From positions 94,809,451 through 94,873,450 of the forward strand of contig CM068825.1 of the NCBI GenBank assembly GCA_028554795.2: 64,000 bases of DNA. The letters are read 5' to 3'. Below the pieces are notes generated by a model, which was not told where the DNA came from, did no database searches, and was given only the letters and a program-made list of their open reading frames with translations. Of this stretch, positions 47,291-60,619 are shown in pieces (the stretch's first letter is position 1; every line of letters starts with the position of its first letter). The translations under genes and the position numbers were made by a program. This DNA comes from Sinohyriopsis cumingii (Eukaryota > Mollusca > Bivalvia > Unionida > Unionidae).

Positions 47291-50200
47291 GTTCGCTAAA
47301 AGTGTATTCAATGGTTGGTTCAGGCAAAACATAACAAAAGCAAAAGGAATTCCCCAAACACACCATGTATATGGGTGCTTTGGCGATCGAGACGATTGTA
47401 CACAAACGGCTAATCTGATCTTAAGTAAAATAATATCGCATGGGCGAGTGTGTACCCGCTGCCCACTAAGCGATTGATATTCCCGGATGGTGTGAACTGT
47501 CCGGGTTCCACTCGATTTCGAATCACTTTACGATTTCAAAAATATCTTGGAGGCAGTTCCGTATTCCTGTGAACAACCTGCATTTCCTCTCGCACCAATG
47601 CTCTGCTTATTGGTTATACAGCTCATTCACGAGCGGGTGGTACATGCTATCGTGTTGGCTGTCCAAGAATATCAATTGCAAATGTACCGATGCACCACAC
47701 AACGGGGAAACTGGAACGACGTTGCCCACCTTATAACTCACCCGGTCGATACAGATACCGAAACAAACTGCCTCCGAGTTTGGCTAACGCTTGTGGTTGT
47801 GAAATCGATTTCAATCCAATCATACATGTGGTTTAGTCGCTAAGCACTGTTATGACCGAGAGAAGCTGTGTCATCCACTAGCGAGTTCTCTCTGCGATTC
47901 GCGACCAATCTTAAGTGCGAGATCGTTCTAGTGTGCTAGCACTCTGTGACCGATTCCCCAAAACTTGATGCCCGAATAATCATTGCTCAAGCTTGCTGTT
48001 GAACGTTTCCATAACTGCAAGATCGCGATGTATATTAACATGTCATAGACAAGCCAAAACGTTATGTCTTCCTAATAAAATAACAACCACTCAGAAAAAC
48101 GTTGCCCGGATCTACTTTCAGAAGCCGTGGCTATTATTGTCTATTTTTATTACAGTTTTACATCTAATGAATAGAATTCATCTGCTGTGCAATCTAAGCC
48201 TTCATGCATCCTTTGATTATCCATCAGGTGATTCTTTCTCCAAATGTAAAACTGATAGCGTTCAAGCCATGTATGAGATCTCGAGCGTTCACCAGTACAA
48301 CACCCTTCTTGATTCTACATTTTCACTTAGCAAGTACGATTAATAGTATTCAAAATGCCAATTAACGGACGCTACAGCTCAGGGACCCGACCCGACGCGG
48401 TCCTGATGCGGATCTGACCAGGTTTGCCACCAAAGAGGATTGGACCGAGCTTACCAGCAATAGTATTGTTGAGGTCGGCAGGTCAAGCTTCTGAGTTTTG
48501 AAAATGAAACTGAAAAACTTAAATACACACACACTGTAGAGGTACCGTGGGTGGTGTGGTTACATTGACGGATTGTACCTTCTTACAAGGTGTTCGGTTT
48601 ATTCGGTTCTAGTTATCTAGGAGATGATTGCCCTTGTTGTTGTTGCCCGGATCGAGTAAATATTAATATAAAGTGTGAAACTTATAGGAGGGATAAATAG
48701 AAATCTGAGCAGACATATAGAACATAATGACATGAAAAAAGAAAACAATTTAATAAATAACATAAACAACTGTGATAATACATTACATTAGGAAGATACA
48801 ATTCTTTTTTAAATAAATCTTTCACCGAATTTCAAACACAAATATATTTATATAAATTGCCAATCTGTTTTAAATGATAGAATTTGTTCATCATAGAATC
48901 GAGTGAACAATCGAAGTCACTGCCTTCTACAACTTCATGACCTGCTGATTTCTAGTCCACTCCAACTTCACTGTGTTTGATCCTCTAGGTCTATTCGCTT
49001 TTTCCCTTCACCAATCTCCTTACCATCTCGCCTCTTTTCGGCTCTCAAACTTTGTGTTGGTAGGTGGATACGTAAGTACGCAGATACTTGGATCAGTAGG
49101 CACATGGATACGTCAGTGGAGCTTTTTCCCCTTTCAAAATAAACAGAGAAGTAACCTAAATCTTCTGTCAGTTGTCCGACTGGGAATAGATCATTACTCC
49201 CCTCTCGTTATGTCAGATTCGGAATTCAAACAGATCCCAAAGGCTATCTGGTCAAACTGAACATGGCAGACCATAAACAAAAATAGTTTCATAAGATTAA
49301 TGTACTTACTGACGGCTATTCCATCCCGACTCCCATTAACATCACACGAGACATAACAATTCCGTTCTCGTCTCAATTACACAAATGAATCAATACAATT
49401 AATTACATGGCTTAACTATGTTATTTTCAGCGAAAATACACATTCGAGTTTTTAATATACATGAAATATACATAATATAATATACATAAGATCGGTGAAT
49501 TCAAACGGATTCTCGTAACTCATATCAACTAAAGTAATGCATGAAATTCTTAGATTCATATAACAATTTGTCATACTTCTATAAAGAAGATACGATTATT
49601 GCATAAATTCAGATAGATGAACTCAACACAGTTATACTCATATCAAGAACATTGATCTACAAATTTAAACAAATAAATTCATGCAAATATAATCAATTAA
49701 ATTCAAGCGAATCATTATATTGGTATCAACGAATTACATGAGATTGACGGAAATACCTGGTGCTTTCAAGCTTTGTTCGCTTCTATCGCCAGTATTGTGT
49801 CCGTTGACTTGCCAGTCTTCCGGACCCTTTAACAAATGTTTCACGAGAATTTTTTATAAATTTAATCTCGGAGTCCCTTATATTTTCACTCTTGCAAGAA
49901 AAATGCAGACTGACTAGATTTTTCGATGAGGGCAATTTTGAAGAAATTTCGTGTGGGAACCACGCCCTTTATTTAGCATAACCAATCAGGATTAAATATA
50001 TCTACCGCCTTTATAACTAGACACAAAATTGCGGTCAGCCTGACTTCTAGATCTCCAAACAACTGATTCTGGAAAATATCAACTCTGACAGTTCCGATAT
50101 AAAATCGAAGTTAACTTCCCTTTTCTAGTCTGTCTGACGGTTAAATAAACGAAGGCTTATTTAAGAATCACTTCCTATTCCGACACAGACATTAGAAATC

Positions 50201-50742
50201 ATTGCAGTATAGCGATTTAACAAGCACCTGTCCCCATGAATCTAATTAATTCTTCTCCGGCCAAAGTTATTGTGCTCTTCATAGATCGACATAAATTTGC
50301 ATCGTGACATACAGCCCGCCCCCCTTGAAGAGTAAAATGAGGAATTTTTACTCTCCAAATTTCGGAGATCTAACCTGATTCATTTACACGTCCTTAGGTG
50401 AACCCTTCACCTCAGACGTCCCAAGTATACTTAAATGTTTCAATATTTATGGATTACCTTTATCACATTATTTGAAAAAGTTTGCTAACAATGCCGAGAG
50501 CAAATTGTACACTCGTAAAAAAGAGATGGAGAAAGGAGTGCTAGGAAATTCGGACGATATTTGAAGCAAAGGCTTCTGAGGTAGGATATTTTCGCCCGAA
50601 TCTGTCTCACTTTCCTAACAAGGTGTTGTAATATTTATACGTTATTATGCGCATCTAATTTAGTAGAAATTGAATCTTCCCTGTATAGCTGAATTGGTAT
50701 CATGTCGTAATGTAGCGTACAGCGAATTATTAATATTGAAGT
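47291..50742. other. Unassigned DNA, possibly including more of the decayed Polinton
   Basis: The part to about 48550 has a higher GC content than its surroundings and several medium open frames (47547-47843, 47993-48343) without recognised motifs; it may be remaining Polinton sequence. From 48550 to 50742 no gene was recognised. A CCCGCCCCCCTTGAAGAG word at 50310 resembles sequences near LTRs but was not resolved. Confidence 0.35.
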
Positions 50743-51865
50743 TTAATGTATGTAGTTGTTAGGATACTTGTACTTGTTTGTATTTGTTTTATATTTGTGT
50801 GTGTCTTTTATAATTTGTAAGGCAGGTAATGCGTAGGAATATTGTTGATGTTGATAGTTTACTATATCGAGAATTAGGGATATGTGTGTATGTATCAGAA
50901 GTCGTGATATTATTGTTGTTGTTATAGTCTTTATGATAGAACAAGTGTGCATGGAATATTTAGATGTGAGTGTTTGAGTTGACCTAATGATATATTTTCC
51001 ATTATGTTGGCGAAAGGTCTGTGAGAGTGTGTTAATTCTCGTGTGCTTGAGCAAGGAGACACAATTGTACGTTCCTTCAAATCCACATGAAGCTTTCCGG
51101 GAGATTAGAGAGAAGAAGACTTGGAGAGTACGGGGAAATATGCACTTGTGCAAATGCGCAGGGCCGGTAGAATAGGCAGGAGTGTGTAGGCGCAGGGCAG
51201 GGTGATCGGAAACAAGGGTACCAGAAGTACCGACAAAGGGATACAAGACGGAAGTTACAGATGAGTAACATAGAAGGAACACGGGAAGGAAACAATCTCA
51301 CCTTTACTATGGCGTGAAGAAAAAACTGGCAATTTGAATTGATTGGAAGAAATTGCGTTGAAAAATTGCCCTCTAATTGTTGAATACCGTAATATAGTAC
51401 ATTAAATTTTTATACCTTTCACCTTATTTTTTAAATATTTTGTACACCTAGACCGTTGGCCTTGCTGACTGGGGGCTCGGAGCTATTTGATCTTTTAAAT
51501 GTTCTTCCTTCTCCGGTGTTATTAATAATACCATAGGTGGCACGTGACAAAATTGGCGGCATCGTCCTTGATTTGAAATAGGCATAAACATCATCTTACG
51601 AAACAAGAATTATTATTAGGAAATTTTAATGAAATTTTAAGAGAGAGTTTCCATTCTGTGTATTTAGTATTTTTACATTTGCATGCGTGCCAGCTTTCAT
51701 TTATTTACAGTAGAGTGAAATAAATATCGGGCTAGATATCTTACCTGAGACAAGTCGGTTAGTTAGAAAGGGGTACGTATTTCGTTGTTAAGAATTCATT
51801 CATGGCATCTATTAACTCTGTAGTAGGTTGAGAAAAGGTATCACTTATTGCTAGTATTACTTTAC
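50743..51865. other. Probable 5' flank or LTR of the Gypsy element
   Basis: Contains a long minus-strand frame (50743-51282, 179 codons) of low complexity (Thr, Ile, His, Tyr rich) that is not supported as a gene. TGACAAAATTGGCGGCATCG near 51546 resembles the LTR end and primer-binding site of Gypsy elements. The second LTR was not found, so this is uncertain. Confidence 0.35.
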
Positions 51866-53940
51866 GATGGCGACGGAAAGACAGATGATAAAGGAGTATC
51901 GTGCCATTGGCATGGAAGACTTAGGTTTACAGGGAGATCGCCTCGCGGCGTTCATCGAGGAACGAATAAAAGAATGGAAGGCAGAGAAAGTATCAGAAAG
52001 AGAAACACAGAATGAGCTGGCTAGGATAGAATCGGCTCCGAAGGAGATAGAAAAGAAAGCAGAGACTCAGAAAGAGCTGTCCCGGATAGAATCAGCCGCG
52101 AAGGAGAGAGAATCAAAATGACGAACGGCCGAGAAAGACATAGATCTCCTTAGAGATAGAGAGATTACGAGTAGGGGCTAAAGCAACGGATAGAGACGAC
52201 ACCAGCTCGAACCACAAAGGGAATGGACTACCGATTGCTGACCACCAGATAAATATGCAACAGTTTAATGACAATGAAAAATCGATTGGCCATTTCCTCG
52301 TTCAATTCGAGAAACTTGCATGCGTACATGATTCCTGAACAACATCGGGCAATCAACGTTTCGGCCTTTCTGCAAGAAGTTTATCAGAACTTAGCAATAG
52401 ACCAAGCAGACGATTACTACAACCTGACCGCCAAAACATACCGGAGGTTTACGAGAGGCGATACTCAAGGAACACTTTCTGATTAGATAAAAGCGAGAGT
52501 TGACAGTTTTCATAACGGAGAGAGAACGCAGGACGCTCGAGACGCATGACCGTCTTGTCATAGGATTCTACTGGCCAGGGGGCCAGGGAGACGTTAAGCG
52601 GTTTTGTCTCTCCTTTGACAAGTGCCAGCGAATGGCATCGAAAACAGAGCATCGACCCGCTCCCTTGAGGAATACGCCTCTTGTCGATGAAATATTCAGC
52701 CGTGTCGCGCTGAATTTAATCGGACCGATAAAATCCGCGTCCGCACAAGGAAATCGTTATATTTTAACGGTCGTTGATTACGCTACATGCTATCCGGAGG
52801 CTGTCGCGTTAGGCAGTATCGACCCGAAAACCGTTGAGAAAGCTTTGCTTGGGATTTGGTCACGAGTCGGAGTCCCCGATGAGATCTTGACCGATCAGAA
52901 AACGCAATAAATGAGTCAAGTGATGGAGGAGGTTAATCGACTGATGTCGATTAAGCATCTCACTACTACTCCGTATCATTCACAGCGCAACATACTGGTC
53001 GAGCGGTTTAGCGGGACTCTGAAGAACACCCTTACGAAGTAGTACAAAGGTCGTCATCAGGATTGAAATCGGTATATTCCTGCCATTTCTTTTGGATATG
53101 GGGAAGTGCCCCAATCGAGTTTTCCCCCTTTACATTCATACATGAGAGGACCGTACGAGGACCCATCTCTGTACTGAGGCAGTTGTGGACTGACGACTAC
53201 GCTGTTGAAGAGATGCGCACTACCTATCAGTACGTCATTGAATTACGTCACAAACTGGAAGAAGTTTGTATGTTAGAAAAGAGGAATCTCAAACAAGCGA
53301 ATTTTCGTCAGAAGAGATACTACAACAAACGCGCTAAAGCCACGCCAGTACATGGTGTTGCTGCTGTTGCCCGAAGAACACAACAAAGAAAAAATTTCGT
53401 GGAGAGGGCTGTAGGTCATAACAAAGAGGGTTGGGGGTCAGACCTAACAGTTACGGCTACCAACTAAGAAGAAACTGTGCCACGCCAATCTCCCCAAGAA
53501 TTATAGAGAGCAAGAGCCCACTAGCGATTTCGTTGTTGCCACGATCGTCACCGAGGACACCGAAGGTGAAGCAGAAAAACGCGAATACCGTTCCAAGATA
53601 TCCACTGACGAATATATATCAGCTGAGAAATTCCGCGCGCCCCACAACTAAGATCGATGTGAGGTCATTCCTGGGATTGGCTGGTTACTACAGGATGCAT
53701 GAGGCCAATTTCAGCGGGGTTGCGAAACCGTTGTCTGATGTTACCAGGATACGCGGCCCGAACAAGGTTATTTGGGCGGATGCATGTGAGCATGCCTTCC
53801 AAACTTTGAAGGATAAAGGGTTGAGTGGCCGCACCTGTTTACTGCTAGACGAGAAATTAATCAGTCGTTGTATGACTGATATAATTAGTCGCATAAAGCC
53901 AAAGAGTCAATCACGACTCAAATCCACGAGTGATTGATTG
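51866..53940 (+). mobile_element. Ty3/Gypsy retrotransposon, internally deleted and rearranged
   Basis: A gag-like frame begins at 51867 (MATERQMIKEYRAIGMEDLG, charged coiled coil), and capsid-like pieces run to about 52480. Then, with protease and most of the polymerase missing, the integrase zinc domain (ETHDRLVIGFYWPGGQGDVK, CxxCQRMA) and core follow: LNLIGPI (first Asp replaced by Asn near 52714), VVDYATCYPEA, VPDEILTDQKTQ, TTPYHSQRN..VERF, to about 53060. An integrase C-terminal tail follows (RGPISVLRQLW, 53150; LLLPEEHNK near 53360). After that a reverse transcriptase/RNase H junction piece appears (DVRSFLGLAGYYR, IWADACEHAFQTLKDKG, 53655-53820), which normally lies upstream of integrase. 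The order is thus scrambled. Confidence 0.8.
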
Positions 53941-53948
53941 ATTGATTG
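53931..53948. repeat. (TTGA)n microsatellite
   Basis: Short TGAT repeat at the end of the Gypsy fragment. Confidence 0.8.
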
Positions 53949-54109
53949 TCCATGAGTGTAGATTTTGTTGAAAGATAATGAAATATAAATTGGTTGTTTG
54001 CTTGAGTTTGAGTTATAAAACATGAACCTGTGTACAGTTTCAATTTTTTGTTCTTATTTTGTTTTCAGTTTGCTATAGTGTTTACAGTTTTGTTTATATT
54101 TTATTTGAG

Positions 54110-54320
54110 AGGAATCATTTGTTAAAATTATATGTTGGAATTAACAAGTGCTCATACGACTGTTTGGCCTAAAAGCTATTTTGGGATTATTGTGAGTTCC
54201 TTCGAAGACATTATGAACAACGATATTGTGATACATCAAGACTTTTGGCAATTCAGCACATTCAAGGCTATTGATACATCTGCACATTAAAGACCCGGAA
54301 TTCATTCAAAACACTATTCT
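54110..54320 (+). repeat. Unclassified interspersed repeat, copy 3
   Basis: Has GTTGGAATTAACAAGTGCTC, TTGGGATTATTGTGAGTTCC, ATATTGTGATACATCAAGAC, AATTCAGCACATTCAAGGCT and ATTGATACATCTGCACATTA, as in the other copies. Confidence 0.65.
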
Positions 54321-56529
54321 TTTTGACTTGTGATAGAACTTCTTGTATTATTTTGAATTCAATTCACAATGCTGTAAGTTCCTTCAAAAATTTCATCTTA
54401 TAAATTAGAGAATGAAATTAATTGTAAAGTTGTACAAAACTTGTTGATTTCGCTTCTGTCTGTTACTTAGTTTAAGAACATATAGCAGTAATAGTACGTC
54501 TATGTTCTACCCCAAGAACTTAAACGTATTCGCCTTCGAAGAAAATGTAACATTGTGCTTGTGGGTAATGTATGCATCAGCATATGTATTACATGCTTGT
54601 ATAATCTGTCTTTATATCAATTAAACTTTAAAAGATAATAACAAATAAAAACATTATTGTTAATATCCTATCCTTTCGAATCTAGGAGCAAATACAATGT
54701 ATAGTAGAAATTAAATATATATAATGTTGCCACATTTAGAACTTTTGATAAATTTTAGCATTAAATACATGCGCATTTCTGTTGACCGTATTCATTCCAA
54801 AACCCATTCTCTATCACATATTTATTATTATCATTATTATTATTATTATTATTATGATTATTATTATTATTGCTATTATTAGCTTTGACGTTGTAACAAG
54901 CCCAGTTGTTTCAAATGAGGAAAATGTTGAATAAGATGGTATATAAGAATACGTTTTGTGAAGAAATGGCAAATTAGTTGTCGGAACTCCTTTCGAGAAA
55001 AATAACGTAGCATACACAGATTGTCCCTGACACTATTTAACTTAAGGAAGTATCAACTTCAAAATGAATTATTTAACATAGTTTTATTTGTGAAATTATT
55101 GTAACTGATGTCAATATTTAAACGGTCTTCCTTTTCTGCTATTTAAATTCAATTTTATTGTATTTACTATTTGATAAAGTAAATTCAAAAGCAAATAATA
55201 AATAAATTAGCATCTAGCCCTGGCGTTGATTTCTTTGGACTGATAATATTTTGTGTAGACTATGAGCTATTTTTGCAGAATAGTATTTGGATATTTGTCT
55301 TGGGGACCTAGTAAATACAATGATTTATACAGCAGAATCTCGGCCACTCGTTGAGCAGAAAGCATGCGGTAAAATGATTCCGAGTACATTTTTTTAAACT
55401 TCAAACTGCATTTCCACATCACAAAAGGTTATATGCCAAGAAAACGAGCTCGTTGCTCACAACTTAATACAAAAATTCACCCATCTTGTATAGTTCGGCT
55501 TATTTTGTTTTCAAGAAATCCTTGTGATGCAGACCGTAGCTAGTTCTGGAACTCTCATTTCTTGACTGTAGTACGTATTAGTATAAAATAATTTTAATTA
55601 TTTTTAATAAAGAGATACGCATAATCATGTCATGCTTTGATTTCAGTGTACCATAATTTGCGATAGAATGCAATATTAATACAAATAACGAGACGCCTTT
55701 TCAAAGGTTGAGATGTTATGCAACGAGGAAGACAGAGAAGGACCCATTAAACTGAAAGATGGGTAGACAGAAAAATAGGTAGAAAAAAATATGGACGCAC
55801 ACATCTTCTACGACGTACAGTTTTTAAGTTTAAATAAATTAAAAGATATAGTCAAATATATTTATTAATGTACACTAAACAAATATATGGTGCCATTGCA
55901 GAATTAAATCGTTACTTCATTAGATTGTTCAATTGGTCGCTTTCGCACGCTAATTTGTTCCATTATTGAAGGTACAGAAAATACTTGGCGTTACTGACCT
56001 GTTACGCATATTGCTCGTACCTTAAATAATCTTTTATATTTAAGGCAAATTATTTAAAATACAAAGAATGTTATAAAACTATTAAATAAGACCTCTCGAT
56101 GACTCATTCTGTTGTGTGAAATTATGCTTGAGTTAGGGAAAGGGATGGCGGAGAGTGAAAAATACAACAACAATTGGGCGACCGCTACCGCCTGAAGGTG
56201 CCTACAACGAGGATCGAACACAGTAGCAGCTAGCTTTATATTGTGGATATTTAATTTATATTGTGTGCTTGACCTTTGTCAAATGAAGGTAGAATACATA
56301 AATACCTGACGATTGTCATGTTTGTAAGTTATAAATAAGTTGTTTACTTATACAAGAGTTCATGGTCTAGCCTAACTTACAGATTTTGAAAGTTTTCGAT
56401 GTGAGCTTGTGACTCAAAACCTGGCCATTCTAGTGTGACTCAAAACCTTGCCATTTTATGATGTCTTAGGTTTTCATATAAGGTTGTGAGCAAACAAAAT
56501 TATTGATTCCAATTTTAAGTTTAGTCTGT
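54321..56529. other. Intergenic DNA with (ATT)n
   Basis: Contains an (ATT)n run at 54821-54881. No gene supported. Confidence 0.5.
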
Positions 56530-56690
56530 GGAATAATTTATAATTTGAGAGGAATTGTTTACTTAAATTATTAATTGGAATTACAAAGTGCTCATTTGTT
56601 TTTTGAACTAAAGCGCTATTTAGAGATTATTTTGAATTTATTCAAAGATATTCTAGATGCTGAGACGCATCAGCTCAATTCGCAATTTTA
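56530..56690 (+). repeat. Unclassified interspersed repeat, copy 4
   Basis: Short, more diverged copy: AATTGGAATTACAAAGTGCT, CATTTGTTTTTTGAACTAAA, then GACGCATCAGCTCAATTC. Confidence 0.55.
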
Positions 56691-56749
56691 TTCCGGTTGA
56701 TGCAATTAAAACACTTGTATGTTCATTAGTATTTTCAAAAATGAACTAT

Positions 56750-57270
56750 TTTAATTCACTTTGGTCCGGTTAGTCACAGTATCTGCTACAGAAACTTCAA
56801 AACGTTGAAAACACGGCTTCTCAGAGCATCCTTAGAGCATGAAAAACTGAGTACACCTCTCCCTTTCTCTATAACCTTCACTTGCTACCATTTCTATCCA
56901 GAATAACACACAAAGTCTGTTCACGTTTCGTTGACTTGCTCCAGTCCAGTATACCTATCTGACCCCAACCATGTGTAGAAACATACGCTCATTTTCCGAC
57001 ACTCGCATTCTCAGTGTTCCCACTGATAAAACGAAGCCATGCTGAGGACTTCTTTCGCGTACCAGGGCCCAGCTACGTTTACTTTCTTAATTATTATTAT
57101 TATGTTTTTATTTTGTAATTTCGTAGTTTTTGTTTTTGTTATATTGTTGTTGTATATGGCTTTATGTGTTTATCTAAACGTTTAAAGCGCTGAGAGCGTC
57201 TAATGATTATCCTCTGTACTAAGGGCACATTATTTTATTGTTATTATTATTATTATTATTATTATTAGTA
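56750..57270 (+). mobile_element. CR1/jockey-like LINE, 3' end
   Basis: Plus-strand pieces read SQYLLQKLQNVENTASQSIL, LHLLPFLSRITHKVCSRFVD and FRVPGPS, the typical end of a reverse transcriptase ORF of CR1-like LINEs. A short 3' region with TTTAAAGCGCTGAGAGCG and an (ATT)n tail at 57236-57269 follows. Strongly 5'-truncated with stops. Confidence 0.75.
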
Positions 57271-58924
57271 TTATTTACTTACATTTGTGTACCAAGTGAG
57301 CAAAATATCTTCTTGACATACAGATATAAATACTGCAACAGAAAATGTACTTAATTGTTTTTTCTTGAACGTTGCATACACATCAACCCAGCTAGGAACC
57401 TCATATTTCATTTCATAGTTTCCTTAAATTTAAATAAACCCATTAAATTGTGAAAAGTGACACCACGCCTTTTAATTCACCTACTCAACACGTGTATGAT
57501 CTTAGATTAGTACTAATACAGAACTGGTATTTACCCTTCCGTCCCAGTTCTGTTTTCAACCTCTTACGCGTGAGCTCTACGTACAATACAAAATAGAGTA
57601 ACAAGATGATCTAATTAACTCGAGTTTCCATTCACACTTGAAATACACTCTACTTGGAAAAGTGCGATCGCTTTTGTGAAGTTTTGTTCAGGTCAGGATC
57701 GCTAAGGCCAAGTATCACTTTAAATGTTTAGATATTATGAAGATATTAAACTTTACAAGATTGACATAGAAATAGGGTCAAACATGTATATTACATTTTA
57801 GATTTTGCTTCTTGCAATGCTTTTTGTTTCTTGACTCAGTTTTAAACCCCGCTGTCACACTTAGAAGAAGACAGTAAAATGCAAATAACGCATACAGTGT
57901 TAGCAAATAAAGAAGGCCCTTCTAAGAATCAAACCCGCGAGCTGCTTGCATAATTTGTACTTCGTCTAAAGCATGTATTTCTTGACTAAGTGTTACAATC
58001 GTTTGTATATACCTTTACAAGACCCTTTAATGTCTTATTACAAGTGCTGAAAATCTTGTATCACTTACAATTGTTCAATGGCAATTTGGAATTCAGGATG
58101 ACATTGTTTTAAAAAATAATCTACTATCTAACTTAATGCAGAAGCAACATGGCACAGGCGAAGAAACTGTCTACTTCAAACAACATCAAGAAAGAAAAAA
58201 AATCATTCAGTAACGTAGATGGCAGTATTCAAGAATGGTGGTGGAAACTCGAGAGTGATACAATCTAACTATATTGTGTTTAGGGTATGCATTGTAGAAT
58301 CATTAAACTAAGAAGAAATTAAATAAATTCGGGCATAAAAAGCTGAATTAAAAAAAAAAATTGCAACTTATATCATATACAGTGAATTGTATGCAGTAAG
58401 ATTTCGAACGAAATATCATAAATTTAGGACGATAGTATTTACAACGTTCATTGCGACTGTTGTTACTGCAACACATTTCAGGAGATTCCATTCTTTATTA
58501 CAAAGAATGCAAGAGAAAAGCCTCAAACCAACACCCAATGTATTCCTTAATACTCATATTTCGAATAATACGTTTCTAGCATTTGACGTAATCGTTATTA
58601 CTAATGAATTTGTAAAACTGTAGATATTTTAAATCACCCTCATTGAATTCATATGTAAAAAGTGAGATAAGCTATCAAGCAATAATAAGTTGGGCGGACC
58701 TTCGAAACAACCGTATACTGACTTTTATTGACGCATCCCCTCTTCACATATTAACTGTACCAATGTGAACTCAGTCATTTGCAGGAAAGAGACAAAGATA
58801 GCGTATGAATATATTGATGAGTTATCACGTCACTGAATTGTTTCTCCATGGGTGCCCTTATGTGCCCTTGAAAATCTTTTTAGGGTGTTAGTAATTCATT
58901 CTATAGACAGACAGTTGTTAGGTT
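57271..58924. other. Intergenic DNA, nothing recognised
   Basis: The frame at 58387-58623 has no recognised family and no support. Confidence 0.45.
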
Positions 58925-59227
58925 TCATTTGTTTGCCCTTCCTCTGAAGGTCATAGTCAATATTTTTTTGACCCTTGTCTTCCAATATTGGGATTGCCCA
59001 TTCCTTGTAAAACGTTTAAATGCTTTGTTACATTTTAGTAGCTGCTGATGGAAATAAAATCTGGCGCTGTTATAAGTCATATAGATGGCTTTTTCCTCAC
59101 TGCTTGTTCCAATATCCACAATGATGTTATCATTTACAGCAAAGACACGGATTCTGCTGACATGATATATAAGCTGCCGGAATAGAAAGGCGTCACAATT
59201 TGCGCTCTGTAGCATGACTGTTTGCAT
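58925..59227 (-). CDS. Open reading frame of unknown identity near element 2
   Basis: A 100-codon minus-strand frame with normal amino-acid composition (SRIRVFAVNDNIIVDIGTSS, EEKAIYMTYNSARFYFHQQL, QYWKTRVKKILTMTFRG). It looks more protein-like than its neighbours but has no motif I can name and no clear splice sites. It lies beyond the ATPase of element 2 in the same strand sense, so it could be a viral gene or a host exon. Low confidence. Confidence 0.3.
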   Translation of the reverse strand: MQTVMLQSANCDAFLFRQLIYHVSRIRVFAVNDNIIVDIGTSSEEKAIYMTYNSARFYFHQQLLKCNKAFKRFTRNGQSQYWKTRVKKILTMTFRGRANK

Positions 59228-59968
59228 TGAAAGAAAGTCACCCTTCGAGACCAGAATTGTCTCGTTAATTTGCTTAATGTCTCAGCTGCTTGTGTTGTTC
59301 TTGTATGCACGTTTCTCTGGCATCTTTACAATTTAAAAATTGAAATTTCTTCCCCACCCCCACCCCATTTTATTCACATAACTAAGGATATGAGGACAGA
59401 CACATCGCCTTGGGAACACTTCACGTCTGGTTTCAGTGGACTAATTTGTATCAACCAAAATCTTGGCCCATGATAACCGTATTCCTACTTTTCATCGAAT
59501 TGACAAAGTGATCTTCCTGGGATTTTCATGGGAGAGAATGTGTAATCCTAGTACCAAAACAGATATCTATTCCATTTAAATGCTCGTAATTTCCACAAGA
59601 TTGGCGAGACCGTATACAGTGCCTCCTACGTGTAGGGGTAAATAATGTATTGCCTATACGATACATTTAAATATCGTTTTGCTTATTTTTCGGTGACAAT
59701 GAATGTCTGCATCAGGCAACTTAGAAACAGAGAGGGTAAACATACCAATTTTGGAGCAAGTCTTCTTTGAAAATAAAACTTCCTACGAAAAAAATGAAAA
59801 TACAAGGTCAATAACGTTAAACTGAAGCCTCTAACTGACCGAGATTTTCTTGAATTTGGTTAGCTCATTTCGTTACTTTATCTTTGTCGTTCGTGTTTTA
59901 AAATTATTATGTGTTTGGTTACCCGTCGGACACTCATGTTTGGTTGCACCCTCTCTGCTGCTGTCTTT
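59228..59968. other. Tail region of element 2, boundary unknown
   Basis: The sequence next to the ATPase stop matches the one after the ATPase of element 1 over about 25 bases. Farther out no homology is clear. No terminal repeat recognised. Confidence 0.35.
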
Positions 59969-60589
59969 TTATCCAAAGATTTTATCAAGACCTATACGAT
60001 ATCGTGATCGAAGATCACGCAAATTTATTGTTATAAATCCGTGTGGGATAGCTTGCGCTTTTTAAAATAAATTTCTAATATTAATCATATCCATATCTTC
60101 TGAAAACCATGTTTGATGAATATTTTGCAGAGTATGTGTGTCAACTCCATTAAACACAACTAAAATATTGCAGTTATCTCTGATCACTTTGGGTATTTGT
60201 GCCTATCGCTGAGTAACATAAATCACATCTGTGTTTTTATGCCTGCCTCGGGAAAATATATGAGCTGGATTTGATTGTTTGTTCAGCATCACATCATCGT
60301 ATACTACGAGATTATTAATAAATCTACAGACTGGGCTACACCAATATCATTGATAAAATCAATAATATCGTTACCATACTCGTCCAATAATTTTGCGTTT
60401 TAATTAAAATCTTTAAGCACATCGTAGCATCTCTGATCATCTACGAATTGTGCCACTAAATATAATTTATCCCATTTAATCCATCTCATTATCAGATTAA
60501 GTAATAATTGTTCTGATAGAATTTCGTAGCGCTGTATGATGGATGTCTGGCTCTTGCTTTCGTGTTGCTGAAACATCAATCACATTCAT
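59969..60589 (-). pseudogene. Packaging ATPase of element 2, P-loop deleted
   Basis: Minus strand from ATG 60589 (M-N-V-I-D-V-S-A-T-R-K-Q-E-P) to a TAA at 59971-59969. It aligns along its length with the ATPase at 8457-9119. Walker B (NNLVVYDDVM, about 60300) and VTQR..AQIPKVIRDNCN (with a TAG in between) are kept. The P-loop, however, is missing: after LRNSIRTII the sequence goes directly to LNLIMRW, a loss of about 28 bases that also shifts the frame. It cannot bind ATP in the usual way. The intact ATG here identifies the ancestral start of the element 1 gene. The end of the gene reads GFITINLRD...RYRIGLDKIFG. Confidence 0.85.
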
Positions 60590-60619
60590 GTTGTACAAAT
60601 ATAATAACAACAATTTAAA

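Noticed and set aside
50743-51282. 179-codon minus-strand ORF
   Set aside because: Low-complexity Thr/Ile/His/Tyr composition, no motif, lies in likely LTR or flank of a Gypsy element.
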